Made by a program: the position numbers and the translations under genes. From positions 4,154,001-4,218,000 of the forward strand of contig NZ_CP010523.2 in NCBI RefSeq assembly GCF_000828055.2: 64,000 nt of DNA, read 5' to 3'. Below are positions 7,920-15,349 of this stretch, in pieces (position 1 is the first letter of the stretch; every line of letters begins with the position of its first letter). This DNA comes from Klebsiella variicola (GTDB lineage Bacteria > Pseudomonadota > Gammaproteobacteria > Enterobacterales > Enterobacteriaceae). Under the pieces are notes generated by a model. That model did no database searches. It was not told the DNA's origin and saw only the letters and a program-made list of their open reading frames with translations.

Positions 7920-9224
7920 TTACCTTGGGTCAACAGACTGCTCGCCGCGTCGGGAGACGTAATCCCGATAGCCCTCGCCAACGTAAATCTGCCGTGGCCG
8001 GTAGATGGTCAGCGGCGCCTGGTGCATCTCGTTCCAGTGCGCCACCCAACCGACCGTCCGACCGACCGCGGTGACCACCGCAAACATCGACGAAGGCAGA
8101 TTCATCGCCTTGAGGATCACCGCGGTATAGAAATCCACGCTCGGCGACAGGCCATTGTCCACAAAATAGGGGTCGGTCAGCGCCACGTCCTCAAGGGCCA
8201 TCGCCACCTGCAGCAAACGGTCGGACATGCCTACCTCCGCCAGTACCCGATGGCTGGTTTCACGCAGGATCCCGGCGCGCGGATCGCGGTGACGGTAGCG
8301 CGAGTTGCCAAAACCCAGCCGGCGAAATGCCTGCGGATCGCGCTTCGCCTGGCGCAGAAACGCCGGAACCTGATCGACGCTTTCAATCTCCTCCAGCATT
8401 CGCATGCTCGATTCATTGGCGCCACCGTGCATTGGCCCCCACAGCGACGCCAGCCCGGCGGCGACGCAGGCGAATAAATTCGCCCCGGAGGAGCCCGCCG
8501 CACGCACCGTGGTGGTCGAGGCGCACTGCCCGTGATCGGCATGGAGCACCAGGATCTGGTTCATCGCCTGCTCGATGACCGGATTCAGAACATATTTCTC
8601 CGCCGGGATAGCAAACAGCATCTGCAGGAAATTTCCGGCATAGGAGAGATCGTTGCGCGGATACGCGGCGGGTTGTTCAATGGTGTACTTGTAGCTCATG
8701 GCGGCGATAGTGGGCATTTTCGACAGCAGCCGGGTGGCGGCCAGCGCCCGGTGCTGCGGATTTTCCACATCCAGGACATCATGATAGAACGCCGCCAGCG
8801 CCCCCACCAGGGCGCACATCAGCGCCATCGGGTGCGAATCGCGACGAAAGCCGCTGCACATGCGGGCTATCTGCTCGTGGACCAGAGTATGGCGGGTGAT
8901 GGTCTCGCGAAAGGTTTGATAGCTGGCCTCATCCGGCGCGTCACCGTTCAGCATGATGTAGGCCACTTCGAGAAAATCGCACTGGCGAGCCAGCTGATCT
9001 ACCGGATAGCCGCGGTGCAGCAGCACGCTGTTTTCCGTATCGATCCACGAGATCGCCGACTGGCATCCGGCGGTATTGGCGAAGCCGGGGTCATAGCTGC
9101 AGAATCCGGACTGATTTAGCCCGCGCATGTCGACTCCCACCGGCCCCCGCGTTCCCGGCACCTGCGGCAGGGCGATGGGTGGTTGTTGCCCGGCAAAAGA
9201 AAGCGTTAACGGTGTAGTGCTCAT
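7920..9224 (-). CDS. Second (paralogous) citrate synthase with an altered active site
   Basis: A 434-residue type II citrate synthase homologue that aligns along its length with E. coli GltA. Citrate synthase condenses oxaloacetate with acetyl-CoA. Retained motifs are LHADHGQ, SSGANLFACVAAGLASLWGP and MHGGANES (H266, equivalent to GltA H264), PSVDFY (D364, equivalent to D362) and TVGWVAHWNEM. The third catalytic position is changed: GltA GFGHRVYKNYDPRA reads GFGNSRYRHRDPRA here, so H305 becomes N307. GltA HEQ is also HGQ. AGGA precedes the ATG. It stands alone rather than in a prp or tricarballylate operon, and the frame is intact. Citrate synthase activity should not be assumed. Confidence 0.88.
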   Translation of the reverse strand: MSTTPLTLSFAGQQPPIALPQVPGTRGPVGVDMRGLNQSGFCSYDPGFANTAGCQSAISWIDTENSVLLHRGYPVDQLARQCDFLEVAYIMLNGDAPDEASYQTFRETITRHTLVHEQIARMCSGFRRDSHPMALMCALVGALAAFYHDVLDVENPQHRALAATRLLSKMPTIAAMSYKYTIEQPAAYPRNDLSYAGNFLQMLFAIPAEKYVLNPVIEQAMNQILVLHADHGQCASTTTVRAAGSSGANLFACVAAGLASLWGPMHGGANESSMRMLEEIESVDQVPAFLRQAKRDPQAFRRLGFGNSRYRHRDPRAGILRETSHRVLAEVGMSDRLLQVAMALEDVALTDPYFVDNGLSPSVDFYTAVILKAMNLPSSMFAVVTAVGRTVGWVAHWNEMHQAPLTIYRPRQIYVGEGYRDYVSRRGEQSVDPR

Positions 9225-9734
9225 CCTGTTAGTCCCCCAGCAAGCTTATCAGCGACCTGAAGTCATTCTTCAGGCGGAAAGACCAACATAACCAATGTGA
9301 TGCCGCTTATTCATTGATGTCATCACTATAACCCTGACAAAGAGAATATTTTGCTGGCCTTCACGGGGAAACAGGCCGTCTTTCCCCAGCCCACCGCCGG
9401 ATAGCGGCACAAATCGCCAAGGATAAAGGCGATCATCGCTGTCAAAATTTACGCTGAGTAAAGAAAGGATGAAGAAGAGCTACCATGAATTTTGTGCTGT
9501 CGATGACCCTCATCTGCATTACCATCGCCTGGCTGATGATGAGCCTGCTGCCGGTGTAGATGCACCGCTAACCGCCACGCCAGTGGTCTGGATAACCCCT
9601 CCTTCAATTGATTTCCGCCGTGGTCTTCGCCTCTGAGGTTTCACAAGAGCCCTACAAGAAGTACTGGTTGCATATCAGGCTGTTGCGTTTTCCCGCCGAG
9701 GGGTAGGCTAAAGGCCCACTGTTAAGGAGGTGAT
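9225..9734. other. Intergenic region upstream of the citrate synthase paralogue
   Basis: About 510 bases that should contain the promoter of the minus-strand citrate synthase and of the small plus-strand gene at 9735. Apart from one possible 24-residue membrane ORF (listed separately) I recognise no gene, repeat or RNA. Confidence 0.45.
9485..9559 (+). CDS. Possible very small hydrophobic membrane peptide
   Basis: A 24-codon ORF encoding a peptide that is nearly all one hydrophobic helix (MNFVLSMTLICITIAWLMMS then LLPV). A purine-rich GAAGAGC lies just upstream. An overlapping frame starting at 9470 is open for 49 codons but is not protein-like. The composition fits the single-TM small proteins common in enterobacteria, but chance cannot be excluded. 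Confidence 0.35.
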   Translation: MNFVLSMTLICITIAWLMMSLLPV

Positions 9735-9905
9735 ATGTCTGGACTGATCAATCCACATGCGGCCCCGGAAGAAGCAGCCTATGCGCTGCTGATTGAGCTC
9801 GTTCGCGCCCAGCGCGTGCCGCAATATGAAGGCGAAATTTCCGGCCTGCTGGCGATGTACGACGAAGCTGTTAAACACTTTAAAGAGAAAGAGACCGAGC
9901 GTTAG
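9735..9905 (+). CDS. Small hypothetical cytoplasmic protein (56 aa)
   Basis: A 56-residue ORF with a strong ribosome binding site (AAGGAGG, 4 bases before the ATG), stop TAG at 9903. The product, starting MSGLINPHAAPEEAAYALLI, is acidic and helical, with no membrane segment or cysteines. The strong RBS and GC-rich codon use like the neighbours argue that it is real. I do not recognise a family. It points toward the convergent hiuH gene. Confidence 0.65.
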   Translation: MSGLINPHAAPEEAAYALLIELVRAQRVPQYEGEISGLLAMYDEAVKHFKEKETER

Positions 9906-9983
9906 GCGTGGACATCGTGGTGCGAGGAAAGCGTGACGCCTGCGGGAGAGACGCAGGCGTTGGCTGGATAGCAGCTTGCGACA

Positions 9984-10385
9984 TCAGCTGCCGCGGTAGG
10001 TAGAGTATCCGTACTGACTGAGCAGCAGCGGGATATGCAGTTTTTGATTTTGCTTTGTAACATTGAAAATAACCGGAACCACCGGGAAGAACGTATTCAT
10101 GTTTTGGCTTTTAAAATAGTCACCGGTTTTAAACGTCACTTTATAAACCCCCGGCTCCATATTCTCCGCCTGCGGATAGAGCGATTTAATCCGCCCATCG
10201 GCATCCGTTTTACCGGTGGCGATATGCTGCCAGCTCTCCCCCTGCTGTTTATCCAGCTCAATCTGCACCCCCGGTGAAGGGAGCCCGGTTTGCTGATTAA
10301 GAATGTGTACGCTGAGCGTCCCCTCTGGCGCCGCCAGCGCGCTGAAGCTGAGCAGGGAAATTACGGAGGCGATAATTAATTTCAT
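9984..10385 (-). CDS. hiuH: 5-hydroxyisourate hydrolase, transthyretin-like, periplasmic
   Basis: A 133-residue protein very similar to E. coli HiuH (YedX). It hydrolyses 5-hydroxyisourate in urate breakdown. A signal peptide (about 1-19, ending SALAA) sends it to the periplasm. The family hallmarks are present: LSVHILNQQTGLPSPGVQIE at the N-terminus of the mature chain, the KTDADGRIK segment, and the C-terminal YRGS tetrapeptide that lines the active site. The ATG at 10385 has AAGG about 8 bases upstream; a longer frame starting at 10406 would disrupt the signal peptide. It stands alone, with no urate oxidase gene nearby. Confidence 0.93.
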   Translation of the reverse strand: MKLIIASVISLLSFSALAAPEGTLSVHILNQQTGLPSPGVQIELDKQQGESWQHIATGKTDADGRIKSLYPQAENMEPGVYKVTFKTGDYFKSQNMNTFFPVVPVIFNVTKQNQKLHIPLLLSQYGYSTYRGS

Positions 10386-10756
10386 AATCGTGACCTTATT
10401 GGGCAAGTGAAAGTGCCCTAACTATAGTCAGCGCGGCGGGGAAAAAAATTAAACTTTTTGTTATCAGATTGCGGTTATTCGGCGGGGAAAGGCGCAACTG
10501 GATGTGCGCTGAAACAGGCCATAAACGGCCTTCTGCACAGGGAAAGTCGGCTAACAGATATGATCTTTTCATCTTGAAAAGCAGACCTTTTCCGGACGGC
10601 GGGTAACGAACGTCCGGGACCTGTCGCTGATGCTTATACCGTGAGCCGATCGTTGTCAGAAGAGGGATTGATTGTATATAGACTTTGGATAAATGTTTGA
10701 CCAGGATGGGCTCATAGCTTGTCACTAATACGCTCAATTTTACAAGGACTAACCCG
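10386..10756. other. Intergenic region between hiuH and the orphan gene at 10757
   Basis: About 370 bases between divergent genes. It presumably holds both promoters, but I recognise no operator, RNA or repeat. The minus-strand frame covering it starts inside the next gene and is not protein-like. Confidence 0.4.
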
Positions 10757-11296
10757 ATGCCATTACCCGATCGTCTGCAACCAGCCAAAGTAAACCGCCA
10801 GAAACTGCAACAGCTAGCGGACATGGCCGAAGAGATACTGTCGCAAATTGATAATGGGGCCAAGGAAGAAGATGCCGGATTGAAAATGTTGATAGATAGC
10901 TGGAATAGTCAGGTCATTAACCCATATGCATTCTCTGATTTCCGGGACTTCTCTTCATGGACCAGTGCAAAAGACTTCACCCGGATGGCATTTAATCAAG
11001 AAAAATATGTGGCGGATTTAACCTGGGATGAGCTGATTCAGATCATCCAGTTTGTGTGTCAGGCCGAAGGTAAGGAATCTGAACAAAGCTACTCGCTGGG
11101 AGTGCTGGAGAAAAACTTTGATGCCAATCCATCCGACCTTATCTACTGGCCAGATGAATGGTTTCAGGATAAAGACATGCTTCATGTCGATTTGACGCCT
11201 GAAGAAATCGCCGGATACCTGATGGCAAAATCTGGCCGGCGGCTAAGCGATGCGCCGCAAATCGAGCTGAAGTATCCGATACCTTCAAATACGTAA
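10757..11296 (+). CDS. Hypothetical protein at the edge of the CDI remnant; possible orphan immunity protein
   Basis: A 179-residue acidic, tryptophan-containing, apparently cytoplasmic protein that I cannot assign to a named family. AAGGA lies 9 bases before the ATG. Base composition is visibly more AT-rich than the flanking core genes, a sign of transfer. Features include LTWDELIQIIQFVC and a repeated acidic-aromatic stretch (DLIYWPDEWFQDKD). Small acidic proteins next to CDI debris are often immunity proteins, but this one is on the opposite strand from the toxin fragments, so the link is only positional. Confidence 0.6.
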   Translation: MPLPDRLQPAKVNRQKLQQLADMAEEILSQIDNGAKEEDAGLKMLIDSWNSQVINPYAFSDFRDFSSWTSAKDFTRMAFNQEKYVADLTWDELIQIIQFVCQAEGKESEQSYSLGVLEKNFDANPSDLIYWPDEWFQDKDMLHVDLTPEEIAGYLMAKSGRRLSDAPQIELKYPIPSNT

Positions 11297-11380
11297 GGTA
11301 TATCAGCGCTCAGTTTGTAGATGTTGAAAGAATGGGATAGCGGCAAAATCACCGATCACCTGGATTTATATCAGGCGCCG

Positions 11381-11580
11381 CTACGCTTTCTCCTTGTCGG
11401 AGACTGGGCTTAAACTGCCGCTGGTGTGTTCCGCATCACGGCTTAGGCCAGCTACGTCCTGCTTCTGGTTATCACTGGTCATTTTGTCGCGGCTGACAAT
11501 CAGGCTCCCCTGACCACGACCCGGCGACGAAGGTGTAGCCCAGGCCACCACTGAGGCTGTTCTGCGTGTTGTCGTAGTGG
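11381..11580 (-). pseudogene. Frameshifted remnant of a CdiA/filamentous haemagglutinin-type exoprotein
   Basis: Two minus-strand frames together read like the C-terminal half of a CdiA repeat region: HYDNTQNSLSGGLGYTF in one frame, then GSLIVSRDKMTSDNQ and DVAGLSRDAEHTSGSLSPVS in another, ending at a TAG. Such motifs normally lie several hundred residues inside CdiA, upstream of the VENN pretoxin domain. Here the stretch is about 65 codons with one frameshift and no start. It directly follows the toxin fragment on the same strand, so it is out of normal order and marks past recombination. Confidence 0.65.
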
Positions 11581-12147
11581 TCATTGCACCGCAGGCTGGT
11601 TATCACCAGGCAGATAATGCGTCGCCTCCATTTTCTGGAATCCAGCAGGAGCAGGAAATCTGGGATCATTATTCATATCCCGCAACTTATTGCCTTGTGA
11701 AGGATTTGATTCAACCTGTTTCCAGAACGTTTGCTCATTCAAATCCCTCGGCGCTGTAAATTGTTTACCCGGCTTAGCCGTCGAGATCTTCTCCGCTGCT
11801 CTAATCAGTATTGTGTTATCAATAATACCGGCTGCTTTACCCACTAACGATAACGCTTTTTCTGCCGGGATTGACGTCAGCAGAGCCAGCGCGTAATCCT
11901 TCGCCTCTTCCGCTGTCAGCAACGCCATTACCGTATCCGAGCCCGGGTTATTACTCAGGATGGTTTTGATAATATCCGCGCTTTCCGGCAAGTCGCCGCG
12001 TACGATATCCTTTAACCCGGCCTGTACCTGCTCCGGCGAAAGATTGTTGTCCTGCGCATACTTCACCCAGGATGTGGCTGCCTGTCCGGTTTCCGTCATC
12101 CCTTTTGGCAGACTCAGCGAGTTAGTCTCAACAACAATCCCAACCAC
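11581..12147 (-). pseudogene. Displaced CdiA C-terminal toxin module (VETN motif), probably truncated
   Basis: An open frame of 188 codons that begins near a VENN-like motif (VVGIVVETNSLS), the point where CdiA-CT modules normally start, so it lacks the secretion part of CdiA. The only start is a GTG with no clear ribosome binding site; an in-frame stop lies about 12 codons further upstream. A helical pretoxin-like region (about 20-110) is followed by a putative toxin domain from about 125 (KPGKQFTAPRDLNEQTFWKQ ... FPAPAGFQKMEATH). It stops soon after and abuts the CdiA remnant, so the toxin end is probably missing. Orphan modules of this kind are known downstream of cdiAI loci. The toxin activity is unknown. 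Confidence 0.6.
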
Positions 12148-12173
12148 AAAGGCTGGGATCTTTTCGACATAGA

Positions 12174-12419
12174 TTAAAATCCCTTTACTTTAAAAAGGCG
12201 GAATAATGCGAGTCCAATGCCTCCAATGCTTCCACCATAAAGTCCTAATTTTGCTCCGTGCAAAACATCTTGCCAAGTTGTATTAAAACCATCGCCAAGC
12301 AGCCACAGTAACAACGAAAAAAAAATCTTTCCGCATACAGATAATGCGATCATGAATAAAATCGTAGCAGCTAAGAGAAATAGAGACTGAACACATCTAA
12401 CTCGGAGATCATTTTTCAT
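12174..12419 (-). CDS. Small inner-membrane protein, candidate CDI immunity protein
   Basis: An 81-residue protein with two or three membrane segments (about residues 10-42 and 55-73). Its start overlaps the end of the upstream CdiB/CdiA-CT fusion by 11 bp, with AGGAG six bases before the ATG, the usual coupling of a CdiA toxin to its immunity gene. Membrane immunity proteins are known for CdiA toxins that act on the inner membrane; E. coli EC93 CdiI is of similar size. Identity as CdiI is inferred from position, size and topology, not from a recognised family. AT-rich relative to the core genome. Confidence 0.6.
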   Translation of the reverse strand: MKNDLRVRCVQSLFLLAATILFMIALSVCGKIFFSLLLWLLGDGFNTTWQDVLHGAKLGLYGGSIGGIGLALFRLFKVKGF

Positions 12420-13521
12420 TTTTATCTCCTATTTTTTTTATTACCTGTTCAGCTCCTTTACCGCCTCCCTCTGATATTACTGAAGCTCCAATATTACCCA
12501 TATTGCCTGGAAGCTTACCAGGCAACATCTCCTTAGAGATCCCCAGTTGACCTTTAATTTCGGTATATTTCAGCAGGTCAGGATTAAACTTAGGATCCCA
12601 GCCGCCGGTTAGCCATTTACCAGCCGCATTTGTGCCTGAAGAGATTAGTTTGCCTCCCCAGTAACCGCCAGCAGAACCCAGACCATTAGTAATTGCTCCT
12701 GTTAAAGGATTGTCACCGTTGATCTGATTGGTTAGCGCGCCACCGGCTGCATTCCAGCCCACTGTTCCCCATAAGCCATTCCCTATGCTTGCAACGTTTA
12801 TCCAGCCAGCAACAACAGAGTTACCTGTACTCTTCTGGCCGCTGTTGTCGACGCTCATCGACAACAAAAGTGGGCGCTCCGCTGTCGCCGTCAGGTTAAC
12901 GATGGAGCCGCCAGGTTTTTCGCCCGGCTGGATTTCAATTTGCACAGGCGTCGCGCGCGTGCGGTTAATCTGCTCCATCCCCTGTTCGATATCACGCAGG
13001 TTAAGAATATGGCCTTCCAGCCCTGGAAACGCCATTGTTAACTCACGTTTAGCCGCCCCTTCCATGGTGATTTTTTCGAGCTTTCCTTCAAGAATAGTCA
13101 GATGTAATACCCCGGAACGTAAATCCTGCTCGGTCAGAAAAGCGCGGCTGGTAATATATCCCCGACTGATATACCAGTCGGAAATAATATTTACGAGTTT
13201 AGTAATACGCGCAATATCCATGCACTGCCCAAGCCAGGGCCGGACTATTTTTTGCTGCTGACGCGAATCAATAAGCGTCGCGCCATCTAACGCGATGCGA
13301 TGGATAGAAAAACAGGGACCATCAGAGGCTTCAGCCTGCGCAGGCATCGCCGCGTGAAGGCTGGGCGTGGCGCGCTCCAGCGATTCACGTTGCTGCTGGT
13401 TCTGACGCAGTAATTGTTGCTGCTGTTGCTCAACGCTGTCGCGATCGGCTGGCGATAAAAAAGCGGCGTGGGTGGTCAGACTCAGCGTCATTAGTCCCAG
13501 AGCCAAATACAGAGATTTCAT
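12409..13521 (-). CDS. Chimeric ORF: CdiB signal peptide and POTRA part fused to a CdiA C-terminal toxin-like tail
   Basis: An intact 370-codon frame built of two parts. Residues 1-20 are a signal peptide, then a Gln-rich helix (about 28-50) and POTRA domains (about 68-225) typical of CdiB/ShlB two-partner transporters, ending at LLLSMSVDNSGQKSTG. CdiB should continue into a beta-barrel of over 300 residues. Instead, from about residue 234 (NSVVAGWINVASIGNGLWGT) the sequence is Gly/Ala-rich like CdiA C-terminal regions (GGALTNQINGDNPLTGAITN ... GGYWGGKLISSGTNAAGKWL) and ends in a lysine-rich tail. The simplest reading is an in-frame deletion from early cdiB to late cdiA. Without the barrel it cannot act as an exporter. 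A small membrane protein follows, overlapping by 11 bp. Confidence 0.72.
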   Translation of the reverse strand: MKSLYLALGLMTLSLTTHAAFLSPADRDSVEQQQQQLLRQNQQQRESLERATPSLHAAMPAQAEASDGPCFSIHRIALDGATLIDSRQQQKIVRPWLGQCMDIARITKLVNIISDWYISRGYITSRAFLTEQDLRSGVLHLTILEGKLEKITMEGAAKRELTMAFPGLEGHILNLRDIEQGMEQINRTRATPVQIEIQPGEKPGGSIVNLTATAERPLLLSMSVDNSGQKSTGNSVVAGWINVASIGNGLWGTVGWNAAGGALTNQINGDNPLTGAITNGLGSAGGYWGGKLISSGTNAAGKWLTGGWDPKFNPDLLKYTEIKGQLGISKEMLPGKLPGNMGNIGASVISEGGGKGAEQVIKKIGDKNEK

Positions 13522-13807
13522 CCGTGTTCTCGTTATTACTTAACGTGCAGTGCAAAAACATATTCCATTATATGTTGCGCGGATTTAAGCATGAAACTTA
13601 CGGTATGTGAACATGAAATAATGAATGAGGATCGTTTTTAGGATAATGACTTTTGCGCAGCAAAATAGACGGCAGGGGAAAATAACGAATGTATTAAAAC
13701 GTATTTGAAATATGTTTTTCAACCGCAATAGCACAGCCAGGTTACAGGATAGGGAAAATGGTGTCCGGTACGAAAAAGCAGCAAGAGGATAAGAAGCTGA
13801 TATTGAA

Positions 13808-13884
13808 TGGCACGCCCTACAGGATTCGAACCTGTGACCTACGGCTTAGAAGGCCGTTGCTCTATCCAGCTGAGCTAAGGGCGC
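13808..13884 (-). tRNA. argU: tRNA-Arg(UCU)
   Basis: A 77-base tRNA including encoded CCA. The acceptor stem (GCGCCCU/AGGGCGU), D arm (AGCTCAGCTGGATAGAGC), anticodon arm with UCU (CTTCTAA), and T arm (ACAGG-TTCGAAT-CCTGT) all fold. It matches E. coli argU, which also sits next to folD. The first acceptor pair is G1-U72 rather than the G1-C72 of E. coli. The 3' end faces the CDI debris, in keeping with argU being a known integration site (DLP12 in E. coli K-12). No integrase or repeated 3' end was seen. Confidence 0.97.
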
Positions 13885-14223
13885 CCTGAGAAGCGAGTGC
13901 TTCGCGGAGTGAAACGCCTGGAATTATACGGTCCACGTCCGTTGAGTCAATCCATTTTGCCAGGAAACTGCGGGGCTTATACGATGCTGGCGAAATATCC
14001 CTCAGCAACTGTACAAGAAGCATACCACCGGGGCTCATGCGCGCGAAAATTCACTTAGTGGCCAGGCGCAACACACCAATGACCCTGGACTTAACAGGGT
14101 CAAAACAGGCTAAATTCACCGCAGACAGGATAAAACAGCAAACGAGGACTGACAGCGAGGCCCGCTTCTGACAAAATATCCTCATCCCCCTTTCGTAAAG
14201 ATACAGATGGAATCCTCTCTCTG
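13885..14223. other. Intergenic region between argU and folD
   Basis: About 340 bases holding the divergent promoters of the tRNA gene and folD. Minus-strand open frames here are shadows that run in from folD. No further feature recognised. Confidence 0.5.
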
Positions 14224-15090
14224 ATGGCAGCAAAAATTATTGACGGTAAAACGATTGCGCAGCAGGTACGCTCTGAGGTTGCGGAAAAAGTGAAGGCTCG
14301 CGTTGCGGCCGGAAAACGCGCCCCTGGGCTGGCCGTCGTGCTGGTCGGTAGCAACCCGGCCTCGCAGATTTATGTCGGCAGCAAGCGCAAAGCATGTGAA
14401 GAAGTGGGCTTCGTCTCCCGCTCTTACGATCTCCCGGAAACCACCAGCGAAGCCGAGCTGCTGGAGCTTATCGACACCCTGAATGCCGATAAGACCATCG
14501 ACGGTATTCTGGTTCAGCTGCCCCTGCCGGCAGGGATCGACAACGTCAAAGTGCTCGAGCGCATCGCGCCGGATAAAGACGTCGACGGCTTCCATCCCTA
14601 TAACGTTGGCCGCCTGTGCCAGCGCGCGCCGCGCCTGCGTCCGTGCACTCCGCGCGGTATCGTGACCTTGCTGGAACGCTACAATATCGACACCTACGGC
14701 CTCAATGCGGTGGTCATTGGCGCGTCCAATATCGTCGGTCGCCCGATGAGCATGGAGCTGCTGCTGGCCGGCTGCACCACCACCGTGACCCACCGCTTTA
14801 CCAAAAACCTGCGCCATCACGTCGAAAACGCCGACCTGCTGATCGTCGCGGTAGGTAAACCGGGCTTTATTCCTGGCGAGTGGATTAAAGAAGGGGCGAT
14901 TGTGGTCGATGTCGGCATTAACCGTCTGGAAAGCGGCAAAGTGGTCGGCGACGTGGTGTATGAAGATGCCGCCGAACGCGCGTCCTACATCACCCCGGTT
15001 CCCGGCGGCGTTGGCCCGATGACCGTCGCCACCCTGATTCAGAACACGCTGCAGGCGTGCGAAGAGTATCACGACGTTGAGGAGGCCTGA
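14224..15090 (+). CDS. folD: Bifunctional methylenetetrahydrofolate dehydrogenase/cyclohydrolase
   Basis: A 288-residue FolD that interconverts 5,10-methylene-, methenyl- and 10-formyl-tetrahydrofolate with NADP in the cytoplasm, feeding purine and formyl-Met synthesis. Family signatures are present: [14 protein letters not shown] with the catalytic lysine, [21 protein letters not shown], the Rossmann motif [15 protein letters not shown], and the C-terminal [14 protein letters not shown]. Length equals E. coli FolD. ybcJ follows after one base, so the two are probably co-transcribed. Confidence 0.98.
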   Translation: MAAKIIDGKTIAQQVRSEVAEKVKARVAAGKRAPGLAVVLVGSNPASQIYVGSKRKACEEVGFVSRSYDLPETTSEAELLELIDTLNADKTIDGILVQLPLPAGIDNVKVLERIAPDKDVDGFHPYNVGRLCQRAPRLRPCTPRGIVTLLERYNIDTYGLNAVVIGASNIVGRPMSMELLLAGCTTTVTHRFTKNLRHHVENADLLIVAVGKPGFIPGEWIKEGAIVVDVGINRLESGKVVGDVVYEDAAERASYITPVPGGVGPMTVATLIQNTLQACEEYHDVEEA

Positions 15091-15091
15091 G

Positions 15092-15304
15092 ATGGCGACA
15101 TTTTCCTTGGGTAAACACCCGCACGTTGAGCTGTGCGATCTGCTGAAGCTGGAAGGCTGGAGCGAAAGCGGCGCCCAGGCGAAAATCGCTATCGCTGACG
15201 GGCTGGTGAAAGTTGACGGCGCGGTGGAAACCCGCAAACGCTGCAAGATCGTCGCCGGTCAGACGGTGAGCTTTGAAGGCCAGAGCGTCACCGTCACGGC
15301 CTGA
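15092..15304 (+). CDS. ybcJ: S4-like RNA-binding protein YbcJ
   Basis: A 70-residue protein with an S4-type RNA-binding fold (LCDLLKLEGWSESGAQAKIA ... DGLVKVDGAVETRKRCKI). The RNA target is not established. The start is the ATG at 15092, one base after the folD stop, with GAGGAGG inside the folD end. A longer frame from 15077 overlaps folD and has no support. A strong terminator follows. Confidence 0.94.
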   Translation: MATFSLGKHPHVELCDLLKLEGWSESGAQAKIAIADGLVKVDGAVETRKRCKIVAGQTVSFEGQSVTVTA

Positions 15305-15317
15305 CAACGAAAAGAAA

Positions 15318-15344
15318 AACGCCCGCTTTTGCGGGCGTTTTTTT
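15318..15344. terminator. Bidirectional terminator between ybcJ and cysS
   Basis: A 10-bp stem (AAACGCCCGC/GCGGGCGTTT) with a TTTT loop is followed by T-runs on the plus strand and preceded by A-runs, so it can end both ybcJ and the convergent cysS transcript. Confidence 0.9.
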
Positions 15345-15349
15345 ATGGC

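Noticed and set aside
14182..15246. Minus-strand frame of 354 codons across folD
   Set aside because: Shadow of folD; low-complexity composition and no start signal.
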